A DNA stretch of 5,503 nt, taken from assembly GCA_003229755.1 (NCBI GenBank), contig QIFJ01000308.1:1-5503 (forward strand), written 5' to 3'. Shown here in pieces: positions 1 to 5,251 of the stretch. The number at the start of each line of letters is the position of its first letter. The stretch's first letter is position 1. The DNA comes from Pseudomonadota bacterium (GTDB taxonomy: Bacteria; BMS3Abin14). The position numbers were made by a program, and so were the translations under genes. The notes below the pieces were generated by a model. That model ran no database searches. It was given only the letters and a program-made list of their open reading frames with translations, and had not been told where the DNA came from.

Positions 1-791
1 GCTGGGTGGCGATCAGCATAAAGTCGAAGACCGACTTCGTGGAATTCAGGGTCAGCGATAATGGAATCGGGATCCCCAGGGAGCAGCAGAGTTATATCTT
101 CGATCGCTTCTACCAGGTGGACAGCTCCTCGACCAGGAAATTCGGTGGTTCAGGGTTGGGGCTTTCCATCGTCAGGGAAATTGTGATCGCTCACAACGGC
201 AAGATCTTTGTAGACAGTGACGAGGAAAAAGGTACGACCTTCCTGATCCTCCTGCCTCCCGGCGATCCTGATTCAGTAAGCGAGAGCTATGAGGACGATG
301 TGCTGGAAAAAGTCTCAAGGGCGGTAACCTATGGGAGGGTTCCCGAGGGGAAAGGGGAGAAGATCCTGGTCGTTGACGACGATGATGCCTTCCTGAGCAT
401 GATGAACATGATCCTTCCACGTTACGGCTACGATGCCTATACCACCTCGGATCCGGAGCTGACGCTGGATCTCATAAAAAAGCACGGGATCGATCTGGTC
501 CTGCTGGATCTGATGATGCCGGATGTGGACGGATACGAAGTCTGCAGGAGGATAAAGAAGGATAAAGCGACAAGCAATATACCGATAGCTGTGGTTTCCG
601 CATCCGGGGGCAAGGAGATAACCAGGAAGATCAAGCAGGCGGGGGCCGATGATCATCTGGTCAAGCCCTTTGATCACGATGAGATCCTGAACGTGATCAG
701 CGGTCTCCTGAAGGCAGGAAAAAAGGGTGCGCAAAAGCCTGATTCGAACCGGAAATCCCAGGAGGGGGAGCATCGAGATACTGCGGATTAA
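1..791 (+). CDS. Hybrid sensor histidine kinase, 3' part (HATPase end plus C-terminal receiver domain)
   Basis: This is the C-terminal part of a membrane or cytosolic sensor kinase that autophosphorylates on His and passes phosphate to its own receiver Asp. The frame is open to the left edge, so the GTG at 6 is unlikely to be the true start; the sensor, DHp (phospho-His) and N-box regions lie upstream. Numbering from that GTG, the ATPase part shows the G1 box (DNGIG, 18-22), an F box (FDRF, 32-35) and the G2 box (GGSGLG, 47-52), ending near residue 85. After a ~30-residue linker comes a full receiver domain (about 118-236), with acidic pair D124/D125, phospho-acceptor D168 in LLDLMMP, conserved S198 and K220 before P221. 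All key receiver residues are present, so it should be phosphorylatable. A short polar tail of about 25 residues follows. With no output domain after the receiver, phosphate probably moves on to a separate phosphotransfer or regulator protein, or feeds back on the kinase (inference). The stop (789-791) lies inside the next gene if that gene starts at 727. The stimulus cannot be told from this fragment. Confidence 0.95.
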   Translation, partial: WVAISIKSKTDFVEFRVSDNGIGIPREQQSYIFDRFYQVDSSSTRKFGGSGLGLSIVREIVIAHNGKIFVDSDEEKGTTFLILLPPGDPDSVSESYEDDVLEKVSRAVTYGRVPEGKGEKILVVDDDDAFLSMMNMILPRYGYDAYTTSDPELTLDLIKKHGIDLVLLDLMMPDVDGYEVCRRIKKDKATSNIPIAVVSASGGKEITRKIKQAGADDHLVKPFDHDEILNVISGLLKAGKKGAQKPDSNRKSQEGEHRDTAD

Positions 792-2184
792 GCTTCCCGG
801 GGATGTAAAGGGAAGTATTATAGCTTTGTCGAAACAGACAGCCCCAGCCGCGCTACGGTTGGGGCTGTCTGTTTATCTGGTGGGAGGTTCTGTGAGAACC
901 CTGGTGGAGGGTAGGAGTCGGCCGAAGGATTGGGATCTGGTAGTGCTGGGTCCTGACGACAGCGGGGCTCGAAGGCTGGCAGAAGAGCTCTCATCAAGCT
1001 GGCAAGTCAGGGAGCCGATTGCCTTTCATCGCTTTGGAACCTACCTTGTTCCCGGTCCGGCAGGTCCGGTGGAGATCACGCAGGAGAGCCTCAGGACGGG
1101 CCTGGCGCCTGAAGCTGCTGATCCGCTGGTGCGGGATTCTCTCACCCGGGATTTTACCGTAAACGCTCTTTACATAGACCTGCTCAAGGTAAAGCCCGGC
1201 TCCCTTACTATGGAGATACTGGATCCGACGGGCCTGGGTCTTAAAGATTTACGATCGGGGGTTCTCAGAACACCTCTTAATCCCATTGTCACCCTGGGAG
1301 ATGACCCTCTGCGGATATTGAGGGCAGCGCGTTTGCGCAGTACTGGCAAGTATCGCATGCTCCCGGTTTTTTCAGCCGCCGCCAGAAAAGCTGCCTGTCT
1401 TCTTGATGGGACAGCAGCAGAAAGGCTGAGGGATGAGCTTGACAAACTTATGATGGGAACCTGTCCCTCAACTGGTCTTTCATCCCTTGCAAACTGGGGT
1501 GTTTTTGCTGTTATTGCCCCGGAGATCGAGGCGATGGTCCATTTCACGCAGCGGACCCCTTATCACTATCCGAGCCTTTTTAGACACACTATGAGAGTAG
1601 TAGACAGGGTCGAACCCCAACCGGCGCTCAGGTGGGCTGCTCTGCTCCACGACTGCGGAAAGCCGGCTGTGAGAACAAGCGCCGGTAACGTGGACAGATA
1701 TTTCGGCCACGAGACCGCGGGCGCCAATATTGCCGCGGAGCTTCTGACAAGGTTGAGGTTCGGAAAGGCAAGGATAAAAAGAGTCTCGGAACTCATAAGG
1801 CTTCACATGGTCCAGTACGATACCGAATGGACGGACAGGGCAGTGAGGCGCCTCGTATCAAGGGCAGGGGACAACCTGCCGCAGCTCCTGGCCCTGCTGG
1901 AGGCAGACACTTCGGCTCTCAGGCTCAGGGCAGGCAGTTTAAGAGCGCTCAGTATGCTTAAAAAAAGGATAGATGAACTGGCAGGCAAAGTGCCGCCACC
2001 GATTTCCCCTGTCAGCGGCACCAGGATCATGGAGCTTTTGAATATCGAGGCAGGCCCGATTGTGGGCCTGGCAAAAGAAGCCCTGGTTCAGGCAGTAGTG
2101 GAGGGGGATATCTGTGCTGATGGAGATGAACCGGTGGGATTTCTGGTCAACTGGTATAAAGAGCGCGGCGATAAGCTGACCTGA
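727..2184 (+). CDS. cca: Class II tRNA nucleotidyltransferase / poly(A) polymerase family protein with HD domain (CCA-adding type)
   Basis: This enzyme should add nucleotides (CCA, or only CC or A in split systems) to tRNA 3' ends in the cytoplasm. Numbering from GTG 727: the nucleotidyltransferase signature YLVGGSVRTLVEGR at 50-63 is followed by the metal-binding pair D69/D71 (DWD). The family motif RDFTVNALYID lies at 141-151 and DDPLRILRAARLR, the arginine-rich NTP/primer motif, at 192-204. An HD-type domain follows, with H287, HD at 308-309, H328 in GHE, H360 and D394, suggesting an added phosphohydrolase or phosphodiesterase activity as in E. coli Cca (family knowledge). At up to 485 residues it is longer than enzymes lacking HD. 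The start is uncertain. GTG 727 overlaps the kinase gene by 65 bp and has only a weak ribosome site. A strong AGGAGGGGG at 760-768 is followed by no in-frame ATG or GTG, only ATC 772, ATA 778 and CTG 781. The homologous part begins near IKLPGDV (787 onward), so the real start may be 778 or 781. CCA, CC and A specificity cannot be separated by eye. Confidence 0.9.
   Translation: MRKSLIRTGNPRRGSIEILRIKLPGDVKGSIIALSKQTAPAALRLGLSVYLVGGSVRTLVEGRSRPKDWDLVVLGPDDSGARRLAEELSSSWQVREPIAFHRFGTYLVPGPAGPVEITQESLRTGLAPEAADPLVRDSLTRDFTVNALYIDLLKVKPGSLTMEILDPTGLGLKDLRSGVLRTPLNPIVTLGDDPLRILRAARLRSTGKYRMLPVFSAAARKAACLLDGTAAERLRDELDKLMMGTCPSTGLSSLANWGVFAVIAPEIEAMVHFTQRTPYHYPSLFRHTMRVVDRVEPQPALRWAALLHDCGKPAVRTSAGNVDRYFGHETAGANIAAELLTRLRFGKARIKRVSELIRLHMVQYDTEWTDRAVRRLVSRAGDNLPQLLALLEADTSALRLRAGSLRALSMLKKRIDELAGKVPPPISPVSGTRIMELLNIEAGPIVGLAKEALVQAVVEGDICADGDEPVGFLVNWYKERGDKLT
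760..768 (+). promoter_or_regulatory. Strong Shine-Dalgarno-like AGGAGGGGG without a canonical start codon
   Basis: This purine run is an excellent anti-SD match, placed just before the region where the nucleotidyltransferase family homology begins. Read as codons in that frame it would be tandem AGG AGG (rare Arg codons), which fits a ribosome site better than protein sequence. No in-frame ATG, GTG or TTG follows until TTG 826; the nearby candidates are ATC 772, ATA 778 (9 nt spacing) and CTG 781 (12 nt spacing). It lies within the last codons of the kinase gene, so translation would be coupled to kinase termination at 789-791. Confidence 0.5.
832..874 (+). promoter_or_regulatory. 19-bp hairpin inside the start of the nucleotidyltransferase gene
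   Basis: The left arm 832-850 (AAACAGACAGCCCCAGCCG) pairs with the right arm 856-874 (CGGTTGGGGCTGTCTGTTT) around the loop CGCTA. There are 18 Watson-Crick pairs and one G-T (G-U in RNA) pair, with no gaps. The outermost 15 bp are perfect. An A-run begins the left arm and TTT ends the right arm, giving a terminator-like outline, but the downstream U-tract is short (GTTTATCTGG). The hairpin is read in frame as part of the helix and strand leading into the VGG motif. Pairing is certain from the sequence. A role as attenuator, partial terminator or block on translation is inferred. Confidence 0.65.
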
Positions 2185-3718
2185 CGATCTCCTCTGTCAT
2201 TCCGGAGGCCTTAAGAGTCAGCCTATGCTCATCGGAAAGCTCATCAGGGGGAATGAACGCTTTTCGTTGATCACCCAGGATATCCTCCCTGCCGTCAGAG
2301 ATGCTCACCCCTTTCGCCCGTTTGCGCAGCCTCGTCCTCAGAGTTTCCTCATCAGCTTCCAGGTACAGGAGGATCGGTCTGGCGCCGGTCTTTCGAGCTG
2401 TATGAAAAGCTGCAATCCGCCGGACAGGGTCGGTGAAGGTGGCATCGAGAACCACACTCCCTCCTGTTTTCAATATCCCGGCGGCGTTTGTGTTCATCCT
2501 GTCGTAAGTCCTCTGTGTCATCTCCTGCGAGTATATGTCGCTGTCGAAGGGGACCTTTCGGCCCTCATCAGGATCGATGCCGGCCAGCTCTTTTCTCACA
2601 CGGTCGGAGGATAATATTGACATGTCGAGCTTGCCGGCAAGCCCCTCAGCTGCTGACGACTTACCTGATCCCATGAGGCCGCACATCAGGAACAGGGTGG
2701 GCGGGTAAAGGGTCCTTGCGTACCTTTCGGCAAGAAGCATGAAATCAGCAGCGTTATCCCGGGCCTGAGCGGCTTCGGATCTTGACACGGATGGATCGTG
2801 AAAACGGAAACCCTCAACCTTGCCCCTGACTATGGCCCGGTAGCACGTATAGAAATTATACAGGGCTTTTGTACCTTCCTGCCCGGCTGCGCTCAGGTAG
2901 GCTTCTGTGTAGGCCGCTGCCAGTTCGGGATGTCCGAGCCTTTCGAGATCCATTGTAAGGAAGGCGGCGTCGCAAAGGATGTCCGAGTACCTGAAGCGCT
3001 GATTGAACTCTATGCAGTCGAATATCTGTATTCCGTTGTCCATACATATATGCTGGGTGTGAAGATCACCGTGCCCATCGCGGATCCAGCCGCCCGTTTC
3101 CCGTTCGGCAAACAGCCCGGAGTTTACCTCCCTGAAGGTCCTCGTATAATCAGTAAGCAGGTCAAAAGTGCCCGGCAAAAGAGTCAAGCCGATATATGGT
3201 TCTATCTGCGTGAAGTCCTCTTCCGTATTGAATTCAACAGCGGCGGTACCGCCGATCTCTGTGATCTCCCTTGAAGTTTCGGCCGAGAGGTGAAATTCCG
3301 AGATCCTCTCCGCTATCCTTTTCATCATAAGCTCGTCCGCCTCTCCTCTTTCCAGGAGGTTCGTGAGAATACGGTCTTCGGGGAGCCGACTCATCATCAC
3401 CGCGTACTCAACAGCCTTGCCCCTGCCGCCGAACTTCAGGGCGCCGCCCTCTTCAGTTACCGGGACGACATCCAGGTAAATTTCAGGGCTTAAACGTCTG
3501 TTAAGAGCAAGTTCCTCAAAACAGAAGTGTTGCCTTTTATCAAGGGTGGTGAAGTCAAGGAATCCGAAGTCAACCGGCTTTTTTACCTTGTAGACTCTCT
3601 CGTCGGTGATAAAGATAACGGAAATATGGGTCTGTATTACCTGAACCTCCGATACCCTGTGGGGGTAGGCTTCGGGCTTTGATAATTCTTCGATTATGCG
3701 GTTGATGGAAATGTTCAT
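2147..3718 (-). CDS. Two-domain kinase: aminoglycoside-phosphotransferase-like domain fused to a P-loop (AAA/zeta-like) kinase domain
   Basis: This is a 523-residue soluble protein of the widespread family annotated as bifunctional aminoglycoside phosphotransferase/ATP-binding protein. The N-terminal half (about 20-330) is a protein-kinase-like fold. A candidate ATP-binding lysine lies in VYKVKKPV (42-49). The catalytic loop is HGDLHTQH (216-223, D218), and FDCIEF (233-238) supplies the metal-binding Asp D234. The C-terminal half (about 340-515) is a small-molecule/RNA-kinase-like P-loop domain, with Walker A GLMGSGKS (347-354, K353), a following SSDRVRKEL (370-378) and a VVLDATF strand with D425. 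All expected catalytic residues are present in both halves. The substrate of either domain is unknown to me; aminoglycoside resistance should not be assumed from the name. The ATG at 3718 has a good ribosome site (GAAGGA, spacing 4-5 nt). The gene is convergent with the nucleotidyltransferase gene, sharing 38 bp at the 3' ends, and divergent from the gene at 3892. Confidence 0.93.
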   Translation of the reverse strand: MNISINRIIEELSKPEAYPHRVSEVQVIQTHISVIFITDERVYKVKKPVDFGFLDFTTLDKRQHFCFEELALNRRLSPEIYLDVVPVTEEGGALKFGGRGKAVEYAVMMSRLPEDRILTNLLERGEADELMMKRIAERISEFHLSAETSREITEIGGTAAVEFNTEEDFTQIEPYIGLTLLPGTFDLLTDYTRTFREVNSGLFAERETGGWIRDGHGDLHTQHICMDNGIQIFDCIEFNQRFRYSDILCDAAFLTMDLERLGHPELAAAYTEAYLSAAGQEGTKALYNFYTCYRAIVRGKVEGFRFHDPSVSRSEAAQARDNAADFMLLAERYARTLYPPTLFLMCGLMGSGKSSAAEGLAGKLDMSILSSDRVRKELAGIDPDEGRKVPFDSDIYSQEMTQRTYDRMNTNAAGILKTGGSVVLDATFTDPVRRIAAFHTARKTGARPILLYLEADEETLRTRLRKRAKGVSISDGREDILGDQRKAFIPPDELSDEHRLTLKASGMTEEIVRSAYRRALYTS

Positions 3719-3754
3719 GTGATCCTTCAGTGTTATTAGACATATTTTCTTCAG

Positions 3755-3840
3755 GGAGCATTAGAGCATTAGAAATTAGAACATTACCTGGCTAAAAGTA
3801 TACATGTCTAATTCTCTAATGACTAATGCTCTAATGTTCC
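3755..3840. repeat. Long imperfect palindrome of ATTAG-type repeats in the divergent intergenic region
   Basis: Outer arms 3755-3772 (GGAGCATTAGAGCATTAG) and 3823-3840 (CTAATGCTCTAATGTTCC) are inverted copies with one mismatch. Pairing continues inward at 3775-3780/3815-3820 and 3783-3786/3809-3812, so about 27 of 32 positions pair, leaving a 22-nt centre (3787-3808) that contains GTATAC. ATT (left) and TAAT (right) cores recur at 8-7-8 bp spacing in both arms. It fills about half of the 173-bp gap between the two divergent genes (3719-3891). It could be an extragenic palindromic element, a hairpin in either leader transcript or a protein-binding site; the sequence alone does not decide. Confidence 0.75.
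3797..3825 (-). promoter_or_regulatory. Candidate sigma-70-type promoter for the two-domain kinase gene
   Basis: On the minus strand, TATACT (3802-3797) makes a good -10 box. TAGTCA (3825-3820) is a weak -35 box, 17 bp upstream. Transcription would start near 3790 and leave a leader of about 70 nt to the ATG at 3718. The -10 overlaps the palindromic GTATAC at the centre of the long inverted repeat, so structure or a bound protein there could affect it. The region is AT-rich and box matches are easy to find by chance. Confidence 0.3.
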
Positions 3841-3891
3841 AGCACCCAACATTGCAATACACCACCAGACCTGATAAAAAGGACGGTAAGC

Positions 3892-4755
3892 ATGGAACGC
3901 TTTATCCGCCTCATCCGCATCCTTATAATCAGAAAAATCAGCGACCGTGCTGATATTCTGCTGCGCAAATCCCAGGGATCCCATAGCCACACGATGACCT
4001 TATACCTCATAGCCAGGGAAATGCTCACGCTCGGAGAGGAACTTTCTCCCTACCTCCTCAGGGAGATTCTCATGAAGGCGAGCAGGAGAGTGTCCGGTTA
4101 CGCTGAGTTCGTCCGGCACATAGGTGACGTCAGGACTATAGCATCCTTTACCAGTAACGATTTCATGAGCTCCATCCTGATCCGATGCAAACGCCTCCAG
4201 ATGGATGAGGTGGTTGAGGTTCTCTCTTCCACTCCGCCCCACAAAAAGATCTATCACTCGGATGACCTGGAAAAAACTTCACCGGCCCAGGACTATGTTC
4301 CCCTGGGCGTGAGGAAGTCATTGGCCAGGCGCTCTGATCTGAAGACGCTGGAAAACCTCCTCACAGACCAGAATCCGGCTGTTATAAGGCATGTTTTGAA
4401 CAATCCCAGATCGACGGAGGAGATGATCATGAAATCAGCTTCCCTCCGCCCCACTTCGCCTGAGATCCTCGAGGAGATCTTTGTCCACGAAAAATGGGGA
4501 AGCCGGTACCGGATCAGGAAATCCCTTGTATTTAATCCCTACAGCCCTCCTCGAATTTCCCACGCCCTGCTCCCGCTTCTTCTGATGCAGGACCTGATGG
4601 ACGTTTCCTTAAGCAGGGTCCTTCATCCCAATCTTTTCAGGGCCGCCAAAAGGGTGATCCTCCACAGGATCGCGGAGATGCCTCCGGGAGAGAAGAAAGA
4701 TTTTTCCAGGGTATACTCGGGTACTCTAAAGCGGATCTTTCTTGAGGTAGGATAG
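3892..4755 (+). CDS. Hypothetical protein with LRV/HEAT-like alpha-helical repeats
   Basis: I do not recognise a characterised function. The 287-residue product is basic at its N-terminus (hydrophobic/basic MERFIRLIRILIIRK, too charged for a signal peptide) and looks wholly helical. The C-terminal half carries recurring leucine-rich-variant-like units: a loop D-x-NPAVIRHVLNNPRSTEE (159-176), a second LRPTSPEILEEI (185-196), then RIRKSLVFNPYSPPRI (207-222) and a final LHPNLFRAAKRVI (244-256). The repeated pattern is N-P, a short turn with S/T/P, then an amphipathic helix. Such solenoids usually act as protein-binding scaffolds (family knowledge). Proteins with this NPRxT...RPTxPEVL...NPYTPPR layout are, as I recall, common as unannotated genes in Deltaproteobacteria. 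ATG 3892 has AAGGA at 3879-3883 with 8 nt spacing. The gene ends in tandem stops TAG TAA (4753-4758). It has no co-directional partner within 500 bp and is divergent from the kinase gene. Confidence 0.85.
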   Translation: MERFIRLIRILIIRKISDRADILLRKSQGSHSHTMTLYLIAREMLTLGEELSPYLLREILMKASRRVSGYAEFVRHIGDVRTIASFTSNDFMSSILIRCKRLQMDEVVEVLSSTPPHKKIYHSDDLEKTSPAQDYVPLGVRKSLARRSDLKTLENLLTDQNPAVIRHVLNNPRSTEEMIMKSASLRPTSPEILEEIFVHEKWGSRYRIRKSLVFNPYSPPRISHALLPLLLMQDLMDVSLSRVLHPNLFRAAKRVILHRIAEMPPGEKKDFSRVYSGTLKRIFLEVG

Positions 4756-4762
4756 TAAGGTC

Positions 4763-4789
4763 CAGTTGAAGGTTAAAAGTTGAAAGTTA
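4763..4789 (+). repeat. TTGAAGG/TTGAAAG heptad repeat, left (sense) array
   Basis: The stretch reads CAGTTGAAGG followed by TTAAAAG TTGAAAG TTA, about three to four heptads of consensus GTTGAAR. It starts 7 bp after the tandem stop codons of the helical-repeat gene. Its reverse complement, with one extra heptad and one base change, lies at 4900-4933. Confidence 0.75.
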
Positions 4790-4810
4790 TTTCGGGAATC
4801 AAAATTGGAT

Positions 4811-4862
4811 ATTAGGCTTAGAACATTAGAGCATTAGATATTTGAGTATTGGACATTGGATT
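4811..4862 (+). repeat. ATTAGA/ATTGGA repeat block with 7-8 bp spacing
   Basis: ATT or TTA cores occur at 4811, 4818, 4825, 4833, 4840, 4848 and 4855, a spacing of 7-8 bp. The 17-mer GAACATTAGAGCATTAG at 4821-4837 is identical to the reverse complement of 3823-3839 in the other intergenic region, showing one repeat family at both sites about 1 kb apart. Confidence 0.7.
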
Positions 4863-4899
4863 AGCTCAGTTGAAAATTGTTAGTTGCGAGTTGCAGGTT

Positions 4900-4933
4900 T
4901 AACTTTCAACCTTCAACTTTCAACCTTCAACTG
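4900..4933 (-). repeat. TTGAAGG/TTGAAAG heptad repeat, right (inverted) array
   Basis: On the plus strand this alternates TTTCAAC and CTTCAAC heptads (units at about 4904, 4911, 4918 and 4925). Its reverse complement begins CAGTTGAAGGTTGAAAGTTG and matches the 4763-4789 array over its length except for one heptad gap and one substitution. The two arrays could close a stem around a loop of about 110 nt containing the ATTAG-type block. Confidence 0.75.
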
Positions 4934-4995
4934 TTAACGTATCACACATTACGCATTACTATCCTGAAGCTCATTCTTACATCACTAGATCACGA

Positions 4996-5025
4996 TTGAA
5001 CCCTATCAATCCGATGTGATATTAT
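4996..5025 (+). promoter_or_regulatory. Candidate sigma-70-type promoter for the lipoprotein gene
   Basis: TTGAAC (4996-5001) and TATTAT (5020-5025) are separated by 18 bp, matching 4/6 and 5/6 of the housekeeping consensus. Transcription would start near 5032, giving an unusually long leader of about 270 nt before the ATG at 5303. The AT-rich setting makes chance matches possible, so confidence is limited. Confidence 0.35.
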
Positions 5026-5051
5026 CAGGGTTAAATACACACGGCAATGTC

Positions 5052-5089
5052 ATGGAATACCCATCTGGTTTGATGATTTAGTATTCCAT
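5052..5089 (+). promoter_or_regulatory. Stem-loop in the putative lipoprotein leader (ATGGAATAC / GTATTCCAT)
   Basis: A perfect 9-bp inverted repeat, 5052-5060 with 5081-5089, encloses a 20-nt loop. It would start about 20 nt after the predicted transcription start. It could be an RNA hairpin at the leader's 5' end or an operator-like site; no known riboswitch consensus is recognisable. Confidence 0.45.
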
Positions 5090-5196
5090 ACGCGGTAGTG
5101 CCCCGCTGGCATTTATGCTGGCAGATGTAGGGGGGGCCTTGGCTGTCATTTCCTGGCGCAAGCTTCTGCCTGATTTTCATTAATTACGAATTGAAT

Positions 5197-5214
5197 CCTT
5201 CAAAGACGTGAAGG
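5197..5214 (+). promoter_or_regulatory. Small hairpin CCTTCA-AAGACG-TGAAGG in the putative leader
   Basis: A perfect 6-bp stem with a 6-nt loop lies directly upstream of a second, longer hairpin at 5220-5251. Alone it is not significant. It is listed because the two sit 5 nt apart and may form one structured element before the lipoprotein start. Confidence 0.35.
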
Positions 5215-5219
5215 CGCGA

Positions 5220-5251
5220 TAGCAGTTCAACGCATGTTATGTTGAATGCTA
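5220..5251 (+). promoter_or_regulatory. Bulged 11-bp hairpin in the putative leader
   Basis: The arms 5220-5231 and 5241-5251 (core AGCAGTTCAAC with GTTGAATGCT) form 11 pairs with a single bulged G at 5225 and a 9-nt loop. A TTTT run follows 7-8 nt later (about 5259-5263), which is too far for a classical terminator but close enough for an attenuator variant. It ends about 40 nt before the ribosome binding site of the lipoprotein gene. Confidence 0.45.

Noticed and set aside
172..773. Minus-strand open frames opposite the histidine kinase
   Set aside because: The plus strand encodes a complete receiver domain with all key residues there, so these are shadows.
1170..2030. Minus-strand open frames (1170-1547, 1480-1806, 1566-1796, 1803-2030) opposite the nucleotidyltransferase gene
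   Set aside because: They lie wholly within the conserved nucleotidyltransferase and HD domains read on the other strand, and their products are Ser/Arg-rich with no family resemblance.
3241..3254. Perfect 14-bp palindrome CGGCGGTACCGCCG inside the kinase gene
   Set aside because: A 14-bp palindrome has a substantial chance of arising in 5.5 kb of GC-rich DNA, and it encodes ordinary Gly-Gly-Thr-Ala-Ala.
2225..3493. Plus-strand open frames (2225-2614, 2488-2676, 2798-3274, 3290-3493) opposite the two-domain kinase
   Set aside because: They are antisense shadows of a gene whose minus-strand product has two intact catalytic domains. Their translations show no recognisable domain and their starts lack good ribosome sites.
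2147..3718. Aminoglycoside resistance gene or zeta-type toxin
   Set aside because: The fused architecture belongs to a separate widespread chromosomal family. There is no antitoxin gene beside it and no resistance or mobile context.
3570..4257. Minus-strand open frames at 3570-3761, 3831-4028 and 4000-4257
   Set aside because: The first is an alternative frame over the kinase start. The others are antisense to the helical-repeat gene and have no good ribosome site or domain.
4763..4968. CRISPR array
   Set aside because: Units are 7-8 bp and change motif; there are no 24-40 bp identical repeats with unique spacers and no cas genes.
5154..5169. Sigma-54-type promoter (TGGC...TCTGC)
   Set aside because: The GG-to-GC spacing is one base too long and the -12 element is poor.
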